Positions 13,995 through 19,975 of a stretch of DNA of 19,975 nt are shown in pieces (position 1 is the first letter of the stretch; each line of letters begins with the position of its first letter). Source of the stretch: SAR202 cluster bacterium Io17-Chloro-G7 (lineage in GTDB: Bacteria > Chloroflexota > Dehalococcoidia > UBA3495); assembly GCA_002817055.1 (NCBI GenBank), contig MUCU01000016.1, positions 1 to 19,975 on the forward strand, in the 5' to 3' direction. A program made the translations under genes and the position numbers. Below the pieces are notes generated by a model, which worked only from the letters and a program-made list of their open reading frames with translations, did not search any database and had not been told where the DNA came from.

Positions 13995-16900
13995 TTACAC
14001 GGACAGTTCTTCTTCGTCGTAGGCTTCTTGGTAGGCTTCGTCATGGGCCCCGTGCTTGTCCTCCAACGATACTGTGCCAGGTCCCAACAGTGATTCTAGA
14101 CGCACCTGCAGGTCTTGGCAGTAACCGGTACTTACCACCGGCAACTCCATAACAACTCGGCGTCCCCCGGTATAAATGTTTAGATTAACCCGGTCTTTAC
14201 CTGGGTAGTCTAGAATGACGCCGATAACCTCCCGTAGGAGCTGGGTATCGCTGAGGGCATCGTCGGTTTCGGTCACCCCCAATAGAACGGTCCGAGGATA
14301 AGACTGATCAATCACTGGTTTGCCACCACCATTTGAGGCTGAGCCAGCTTTGCCCACACTGCGTGAACGGTTACCATTGGCGAGGGTGGCGGCTTTGCCG
14401 TTTGCGCGGTTCCCGGCGTTGCCGTTGCCATTGCCGTTGCCATTGGGATTGAAGGAGGAAACGCCGTTTGGGGAATCGGTCTGCGTTTCACTAGGCAAAT
14501 ATTCTTTAACCTGGTCACAGACCAGAGAAAACTGGTCGGCGCGAAGGCGGAGCTTGCCGGTTACATTTACCAATTTCCCTTCCTGCCATGTCTCTGGAGT
14601 CCGTTCCAACACCTCGGGCCAGACTATCACCTCCATCGGCCCACCCAATAGGTCGAGGGTGACTATAAGGAATTTCTTTTGCTCCTTGGTGTAACGCTCA
14701 TTGAGGGCAGACACATGGCCCAGCACGGTCATCGTTTGACCCTGCTTGCTTTCATCAAGCTGGTCTAAAGTAGCCGTTGCGTTGCCGGGGTCCAGTGAGG
14801 CTAGAACCCGCAGAGGGTTGACGGAAAGTGGCAGCCCTAGAAGTTCTCTCTCCCATGTCGCTTTCTCCTCTGCGGTCACGTCGGGGCCGGTTAGGGGTAT
14901 TCCAGGCGTCTGGTCTATACCAGCCCGCTCGGATTCTCCGCCGAACATGCTTGTTTGCCCGGAGTCGCGCGTACGGGCTTCCCGCTGGGCCGTGGCTACG
15001 ATACGGTCTACAGCCTCAAGTACCGCACCTCTGGGGGCCATGCTGTCGAATGCGCCGGCTTTGATCAAGCTTTCCATGGTGCGCCGGTTGAGTCCCCGCG
15101 GGTCTGCTCTTCGGCAGAAATCATCGATGGAAGCGAAGTCACCGTTGGTTTTCCGTTCTTCAACTAAAGGACGTACTGCGCCTTCACCCACGGTCTTCAC
15201 CGCAGCCAATCCCATGCGAATGCCTGGAGTCCCACCGTTCCCATTTTCTGCGTGCTCGCCATTTCCTTTTGGTGGGTTTTCTCCCCGTGTTTTTTCGCCG
15301 GAGTTTCCTTTTTCGATGCTAAAGAACTCTTCCGATTTGTTAATATCCGGCAAAAGGACCGGAATGCCCAATCGGAAGCACTCATTTATGGATGTAACGA
15401 TCTTATCGGGATGGTCCATTCGGGAATTTAGTACCGAGGTCATGTATTCCAAAGGATAGTGTGATTTAAAATACGCAGTCCAATAGGAAATAAGGGCATA
15501 GCTGACGCTGTGGGCTTTGTTGAAGGCGTATCCGGCAAATGGCTCGATAAGGTTGAAGATATCAATCGCAAGAGCTTCATCGAAACCCTTATTTCGGGCA
15601 CCTTCGACAAACCTTTCCCGTTCCTGGGCCATCAGAGCAGCAATTTTCTTCCCCATAGCTTTTCGGACAATGTCCGCACTGCCCAAGGTGTAGCCCGCGA
15701 ACTGCTGGAGTATTAGCAGCACTTGGTCTTGGTAGACAATGATGCCGTAGGTCTCGTCCAGCAGGTCTTTGAGGCTAGGATGAGGATAACTGACCGCCAC
15801 CCGCCCGAATTTGGCGTCGATGAATGTATCTATGTTCTCCATCGGTCCGGGACGGTAGAGTGCGATCATGGCGGCGATGTCCCCCAGATTGGAGGGCTTT
15901 AGCTCTTTTATGTACCGCTGCATGCCAGCGCTTTCCAGTTGGAACAGGTCGGTGGTGTTACCGGAAGAAAGCAACTCGAAAGCGGCCGTATCATCCAAAG
16001 GCAGGCGGTCCAGATCGATCCGGATGCCTTGGGTCTGGTCTAGGAGCTTGATGGCCCGGTCGAGAATTGTCAGGTTGGTCAAACCCAGGAAGTCCATTTT
16101 CAGCAGGCCCAAGTGGGCAACGGGGTCCATGGAAAACTGGGTCATCAGGACTGGGCTGTCCTCATCGCCGCGGACGGGCCGTTGTAATGGGACGGTCTCG
16201 GTCAATGGCTCGGATGCGATGAGCACGCCAGCGGCGTGGGTGCTGACGTGATGGACTATGCCTTCCAGACCCTGGGCAGTATCCACCAATTTGCTAATCG
16301 GCGCCTCGTTATCATAGGCCGATTGGAACTCGCTGTTGGCTTTCAACGCATCTGCCAGAGTGCGGGACTTTAAGGGCACCATGCGAGCAATGCGGTCCAC
16401 ATCCCCGTAGGGCATACCCAAAGCCCGACCAACGTCACGAAGGGCCGCTTTGGCGCCCAGGGTGCCAAAGGTGATGATCTGTGCCACCCGGTCGCTTCCG
16501 TAGCGGTCGACCACATAGTGGAGCACCTCGTCTCTACGATCGTCCTGGAAGTCCAAGTCAATGTCCGGCATTTCCTTGCGTTCCAGGTTGAGGAACCGCT
16601 CGAATACCAGCCGGTACTCCAACGGGTCCACGTTGGTAATTCCCAAGCAATACAGGGCCACGCTACCGGCGGCGCTGCCCCGAACGCCGTACATTATCCC
16701 GTTGCGCCGTACGAAATCGATGATGTCCCAAACAACGAGGAAGTAGTTGGCGAAATTGGTGTACTGAATCACCTCCAACTCATACTTCAACCGTTCTTGT
16801 TCAGCCTGCGTCGGATGAGGGTAACGGGTTTTGAATCCCTCCCAACACAGTTGAGCCAGGTATTGGTCGGCGTCCAAGTCGCCCGGGACTGGATATTTTG

Positions 16901-17765
16901 GGAGGTGAGTCTGGCCGAATTCCAAATCCACTCGGCACATGTCGGAGATAAGTTGGGTGTTGGCCAGACCAACCGGGAAATCCGAGAATATCTGGGCCAT
17001 TTCCTGAGGACTCTTAATGTAGTAGGAGTCCTCTTCCATCCGCAGGCGTTTCTCATCTTGGACCGTCGTGTTGGTTTGGATGCAGATGTATATATCCTGC
17101 AGCGGCGAGTCCTGTTGCCGCACGTAGTGGACGTCGTTGGTGACCACCAAGGGAATATCCAGGTCCTTTCCCAACTGCACCAATGCCTGATTGATCTCAG
17201 GCAGGTTGGGGACGTGTTCGTGGCGCTGTATCTCCAAGAAGTAACCATCGCCGAAGCGTTCTTTGTACCAACGGGCCACCTTGGCCGCTTCCTCGACGTT
17301 GCCGTCGGTCAGAAGCCGAGGCACTTCGGCGGAAGGGCAACCGGAAAGGGCTATCAAGCCTTGGTGGTGTTCCTCCAGAAGAGCGCTGTCAATTCGAGGG
17401 CGATAGTGGAATCCTTCGACGTGGGCTTGAGTGACCAGACGCATCAGGTTTTGGTAGCCGGTGTTATCCCTGGCCAAGAGTACCAAATGATGGGGACTGC
17501 GCTCACTGGCGGACCGATCGAATCGACTGGAGTGGGCCACATAGACCTCGCAGCCTATGATGGGTTTGATGCCCGCGTCTTTACATGCGGAATAGAAATC
17601 GACCACGCCGTAGAACGTGCCGTGGTCGGTGATGGCCAAAGAATCCATCCCCAATTCCTTGGTGCGCGCGACCAAATCTGGGATACGGCTGATGCCGTCG
17701 AGCATGCTGTATTCGGTATGGGTGTGCAGATGAGTGAATGGGGCTTGTGGGGCTGGTTCGGGCAT
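13995..17765 (-). CDS. dnaE: DNA polymerase III alpha subunit
   Basis: This is the replicative polymerase catalytic subunit, 1256 residues. The order is: PHP domain (about 8-280) with intact-looking metal motifs HLHTHTEYS, TDHG, GCEVYV and NDVHYV; palm with PDIDLDF, giving catalytic Asp401 and Asp403; KMDFLGL with the third catalytic Asp558; fingers and HhH region; OB fold (about 1012-1090) with MTVLGHVSALNERYT; then a C-terminal beta-domain. Asp401 and Asp403 match E. coli numbering exactly. Two low-complexity Asn/Gly-rich insertions sit at about 818-846 and 1102-1150, the second separating the OB fold from the tail and explaining the length above the usual 1160. The well-kept PHP suggests proofreading ability, as in Thermus-type DnaE. 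Start: ATG 17765 with GGAGG about 4 nt upstream. No intein is seen. It is monocistronic here. Confidence 0.97.
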   Translation of the reverse strand: MPEPAPQAPFTHLHTHTEYSMLDGISRIPDLVARTKELGMDSLAITDHGTFYGVVDFYSACKDAGIKPIIGCEVYVAHSSRFDRSASERSPHHLVLLARDNTGYQNLMRLVTQAHVEGFHYRPRIDSALLEEHHQGLIALSGCPSAEVPRLLTDGNVEEAAKVARWYKERFGDGYFLEIQRHEHVPNLPEINQALVQLGKDLDIPLVVTNDVHYVRQQDSPLQDIYICIQTNTTVQDEKRLRMEEDSYYIKSPQEMAQIFSDFPVGLANTQLISDMCRVDLEFGQTHLPKYPVPGDLDADQYLAQLCWEGFKTRYPHPTQAEQERLKYELEVIQYTNFANYFLVVWDIIDFVRRNGIMYGVRGSAAGSVALYCLGITNVDPLEYRLVFERFLNLERKEMPDIDLDFQDDRRDEVLHYVVDRYGSDRVAQIITFGTLGAKAALRDVGRALGMPYGDVDRIARMVPLKSRTLADALKANSEFQSAYDNEAPISKLVDTAQGLEGIVHHVSTHAAGVLIASEPLTETVPLQRPVRGDEDSPVLMTQFSMDPVAHLGLLKMDFLGLTNLTILDRAIKLLDQTQGIRIDLDRLPLDDTAAFELLSSGNTTDLFQLESAGMQRYIKELKPSNLGDIAAMIALYRPGPMENIDTFIDAKFGRVAVSYPHPSLKDLLDETYGIIVYQDQVLLILQQFAGYTLGSADIVRKAMGKKIAALMAQERERFVEGARNKGFDEALAIDIFNLIEPFAGYAFNKAHSVSYALISYWTAYFKSHYPLEYMTSVLNSRMDHPDKIVTSINECFRLGIPVLLPDINKSEEFFSIEKGNSGEKTRGENPPKGNGEHAENGNGGTPGIRMGLAAVKTVGEGAVRPLVEERKTNGDFASIDDFCRRADPRGLNRRTMESLIKAGAFDSMAPRGAVLEAVDRIVATAQREARTRDSGQTSMFGGESERAGIDQTPGIPLTGPDVTAEEKATWERELLGLPLSVNPLRVLASLDPGNATATLDQLDESKQGQTMTVLGHVSALNERYTKEQKKFLIVTLDLLGGPMEVIVWPEVLERTPETWQEGKLVNVTGKLRLRADQFSLVCDQVKEYLPSETQTDSPNGVSSFNPNGNGNGNGNAGNRANGKAATLANGNRSRSVGKAGSASNGGGKPVIDQSYPRTVLLGVTETDDALSDTQLLREVIGVILDYPGKDRVNLNIYTGGRRVVMELPVVSTGYCQDLQVRLESLLGPGTVSLEDKHGAHDEAYQEAYDEEELSV
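14418..14447. repeat. Hexanucleotide repeat inside dnaE
   Basis: Five tandem units, GTTGCC (twice), ATTGCC, GTTGCC and ATTGGG, encode the Asn-Gly run in the linker before the DnaE C-terminal tail. The unit is six bases, so gain or loss of units keeps the frame and only changes linker length. Confidence 0.7.
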
Positions 17766-17813
17766 CGGGCCTCCGGCAGATATGTGGCCGCCGCCATTCT
17801 AGGCGTTGGATGT

Positions 17814-17846
17814 ATTATAATCTCTGGCTGCCTTACCCGCTGTCAA
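17814..17846 (-). promoter_or_regulatory. Candidate dnaE promoter
   Basis: Minus-strand TTGACA lies at 17841-17846. An 18-bp spacer leads to GATTAT (17817-17822), or a 21-bp spacer leads to TATAAT (17814-17819). The leader to the dnaE start would be about 40 nt. The long spacer of the better -10 lowers confidence. Confidence 0.45.
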
Positions 17847-17955
17847 GGGGAAAATACCAGATGTAGTAACTGGTGAAGAATTATCTACTAGAGAAGCTAG
17901 CTTCACTTCGGGCCGAAACGGGGCTACATGCTACAATTGGCCTGTCTCAAGATAG

Positions 17956-19050
17956 GTGGCGCCGGAAATATTAACGAGCCTGGAAATAGAGAATTTTAAG
18001 GGCATCAAAAAGGGAAAGCTGGAAGGCTTAACCCAAGTTAATATCCTGGTGGGCCGGAATAACTCGGGTAAGTCTACGGTTTTGGACGCGCTGATCCTGA
18101 TGCGAAGCGCGGTCGTAGCACTCGATTTTTTAAACGAGTTTGGTCCAGACCAGATATTAAAGCGACGGGTAAATCGGGGCGAGGGTGAAGCCAACTATGA
18201 CGAACTCTGGCCTGGAATGCGCACCGATCTCGAATTAAGGCTGGCAGCGGAAATGGTGCCAGAGATATCGGTTAACCAGGTGTGGAAATCTATGGGTTCT
18301 AACGATGCACCGCGTTCGACCAGTACAGTTGTGAGTAGGCATCCTAGTTCGTCCAGGACAGCGTGGAGTAGCCGATGGCGCAAAGCTGAGTCAGCCAAAA
18401 AATACCGGAATACCGATGCGTGGCAAAAGCTGGCGGCAGCGATCAGTGAAGATTGCGCCACATATCTGGCATTGATTCATTTAATTGACGCTCAAGGTAT
18501 ACATTCCCCTTATGCAGAGCGGATCTGGCCCGAGTTAATTCAGGACCGCAGAGACATCAAAGTCACCCGAATGCTCAACGATATATATCGCACTAATATC
18601 GAATACCTGAGCTTCATGCCGCATCCAGTCCAAACTAGGCTGGTGGCCGCATTTCCTGAGACAGGCCTGCCGGTGGACTGGCTGGGAGATGGTTTTCGCT
18701 ACGCCGTTAATATACTGGCGCTTGGAGTGTCTCTACACGGGTCGGCGTTGCTCGTAGAAGAGATGGAAACCCACCAACACCCCTAGTCGCTCCGAAAACT
18801 CATTGAAACCCTGTTTGTACTGGCAAAGGAACAGAATCTACAACTCTTTTTGACAACCCACAGCATGGAGCTAATTTCATATGCGCTGGAGGCCGCTGAA
18901 GAGAAAGAGATCGAGTTGAAGCTGCACCATCTTAGCCTGAGCGATGAGGGGACTCTTAAATCGACTGCATTTACTCGTCCCAACGCCGAACTCATGCTGG
19001 ACATTGGACATGACCCACGCCTTCACTACAAGTACATCGGGGCTGATTAG
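17956..19050 (+). pseudogene. OLD-like AAA/ABC ATPase gene interrupted by an in-frame amber codon
   Basis: The frame encodes an ABC-type AAA ATPase (AAA_15/AAA_21-like) of about 364 residues. LEIENFKGI opens it, Walker A GRNNSGKS is at 33-40, the signature-like LGDGFR at 243-248, Walker B ALLVEEMETHQHP at 264-276, and the switch motif TTHS near 300. Codon 277 is TAG (18784-18786), followed in the same frame by SLRKLIETLF, which normally continues this motif. The stop therefore cuts one gene in two and removes the switch histidine. A stretch at about 120-148 has unusually many Ser and Arg, but other frames there carry stops, so I see no frameshift. A GTG start with a weak ribosome site is assumed. 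Related proteins pair with TOPRIM partners in OLD and PARIS anti-phage systems. The TOPRIM-like gene starts 5 bp later. Amber suppression or a sequencing error are alternatives. Confidence 0.75.
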
Positions 19051-19055
19051 CTGGA

Positions 19056-19834
19056 ATGCCATCGATCCTAGTCGTCGAAGGGCTAACCGATGCCAAATTC
19101 TTTCAAGAAATGTTCATCAGGTTGTACCTCCGAGATGCGCATCGCGGGTTCGATGACCAACCAGGAAGACGTAATATGCCAAGGGGAGTGCGGGGGTCGA
19201 CGGAGAGCAGCGCCGAACTGGACGTAGAATTCCGGTATTCTAGGGTTTTCAGTAATAGCGCTACTGGCGGGAAATCGCAAATACCGGTCATCATCAGAGG
19301 ATTGCTGGATGAGGATATTCGGAATTTCGTGGTAGCGCAAGATTTAGATGGAGACAGGCAAGAACAGGTAGTGGCAGCCACCGCAGATGTTATCTACACT
19401 CATCTGAAGGTATCCGGACGAAGTGATGGGGAACCCCGTGGCTTAGTTACGTTGGATGGCGGTACCATTTGGGTGCTGCCTATTGGCTTAGAACCAGATG
19501 GGGAACTCAACAAGCTCGGAATAGCCAAACATTCGCTGGAAGACTACTTGATAAAGCTCTTGCTCGAAGATGCTTCCTTACAGACGAAAATTCCGGAGCT
19601 ACAATCTTTGCTTCTGGAAATCTTGCCACCTATCCGCGACAAATCCGCGACAAAGATGGCGATTTCGATTCAAGCAAAGAACTGTTCCAACTGATCAAAC
19701 CATTGGTGCAACACAGCTTCAGTGACACGGGCGTGATTGAAAAGGTAGTCAAAGATGCTAACGAAGGGATCTTGCGCTCAGTCTTGGCGCCACTCTTGAC
19801 GGACGTGGAGCAGGCCTTTGGTTTAGGTACCTGA
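19056..19834 (+). pseudogene. TOPRIM-like (DUF3226/DUF4435-type) gene frameshifted by a duplication
   Basis: The N-terminus ILVVEGLTDAKFF carries the TOPRIM glutamate (Glu8). VVAQDLDGD (93-100) supplies the D-x-D-x-D metal site, and SLEDYLIKLL near 180 matches the later acidic segment of DUF3226-like proteins. After residue 196 the frame runs into a false tail and stops at 19692-19694. Removing one copy of the 11-bp repeat at 19632-19653 joins IRDK to DGDFDSSKELFQLIKPLV and continues to a stop at 19832-19834, giving about 255 residues. This is clear evidence of a frameshift. The gene begins 5 bp after the ATPase frame, so the pair formed an operon. Such proteins act as TOPRIM nucleases in OLD- and PARIS-type defence. 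The truncated product keeps the metal site, so residual activity is possible. Confidence 0.78.
19632..19653 (+). repeat. Exact 11-bp tandem duplication causing the frameshift
   Basis: ATCCGCGACAA is present at 19632-19642 and again at 19643-19653. Eleven is not a multiple of three, so the second copy shifts the TOPRIM-like frame. Deleting one copy restores a continuous protein. It is typical of replication slippage, and precise reversal is possible. Confidence 0.9.
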
Positions 19835-19880
19835 TATAAGGCTGAGCTTCTCCAGTTGCGCAGCTTGAATCATAAACCAA

Positions 19881-19975
19881 ATCGACATAGGTAGGCCCTC
19901 GCAGGCTTTCCCTGTCACACCACCGTGCGTACGGGTCCGTACACGGCGGTTCGGCGGGTTGAGCGGTCAGTGCGA
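19881..19975 (-). mobile_element. 3' end of a group II intron (class IIC-like), partial
   Basis: On the minus strand, 19950-19919 folds as domain V. The stem ACCGCCGTG/CACGGTGGT carries the CGC-type catalytic triad of class IIC, a 2-nt CG bulge interrupts it, and a TACGG/CCGTA upper stem follows. Domain VI comes next (GACAGGG...GTCGAT), and the intron appears to end near 19881, with the exact edge uncertain by several bases. The 5' part, including any reverse-transcriptase/maturase gene, lies beyond the window. Class IIC introns usually insert after terminator hairpins or attC sites. Identification rests on recall of the domain V consensus. Confidence 0.7.

Noticed and set aside
16518..17876. 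452-codon plus-strand frame antisense to dnaE
   Set aside because: It mirrors the codon usage of dnaE, has no recognisable motif, and dnaE is certain.
18290..18400. Possible frameshift in the Ser/Arg-rich middle of the ATPase frame
   Set aside because: The other two frames contain stops here and recognisable sequence continues in the same frame on both sides.

Overview
The window reads as chromosomal DNA of a bacterium with mixed base composition (about half G+C), ATG, GTG and TTG starts and many clear Shine-Dalgarno sites. I think a Chloroflexota member of the Dehalococcoidia/SAR202 type is most likely. The reasons are the style of the DnaE C-terminus, the B12-type radical SAM protein, the paired thioredoxin lipoproteins and the FtsZ/CetZ-like GTPase. 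This assignment is inference from protein style; no rRNA or tRNA gene is present to test it.

Layout. (1) Positions 69-2477, minus strand: a divergent tubulin-superfamily GTPase that looks more like CetZ than classical FtsZ, followed by a single-pass membrane protein with a long Pro/Thr/Ala linker. (2) 2478-3400: a gene-free, regulator-rich stretch leading to a small XRE-type repressor (3401-3799, plus). (3) 3940-6442, minus: two secreted thioredoxin-fold lipoproteins, one TlpA/DipZ-like with CVNC and one with an unusual CTSPTC motif. They probably form an extracytoplasmic thiol-redox pair. (4) 7129-10637, plus: an O6-alkylguanine-DNA alkyltransferase, an alpha/beta hydrolase, and a B12-binding-type radical SAM enzyme with its own promoter and structured leader. 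A perfect two-way terminator closes this block. (5) 10736-12780, minus: two SAM methyltransferases and aspartate decarboxylase (panD). (6) 12781-13994: 1.2 kb in which I see no gene. (7) 13995-17765, minus: dnaE, the replicative DNA polymerase III alpha subunit, with two Asn/Gly-rich insertions. (8) 17956-19834, plus: a two-gene cassette of an OLD-like AAA/ABC ATPase and a TOPRIM-like protein, an architecture shared with OLD/PARIS-type anti-phage systems. (9) 19881-19975, minus: the 3' end (domains V and VI) of a group II intron, probably class IIC, running off the window.

The most interesting parts are at the two ends. At the left is a CetZ-like cytoskeletal GTPase in what looks like a bacterium, next to a membrane-anchored partner. 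At the right is a defence-like ATPase/TOPRIM pair in which both genes are interrupted: an in-frame amber codon lies just after Walker B of the ATPase, and an exact 11-bp tandem duplication shifts the frame of the TOPRIM gene. Next to an intron end, this looks like a decaying accessory island beside dnaE. Recoding or phase-variable switching are alternatives.
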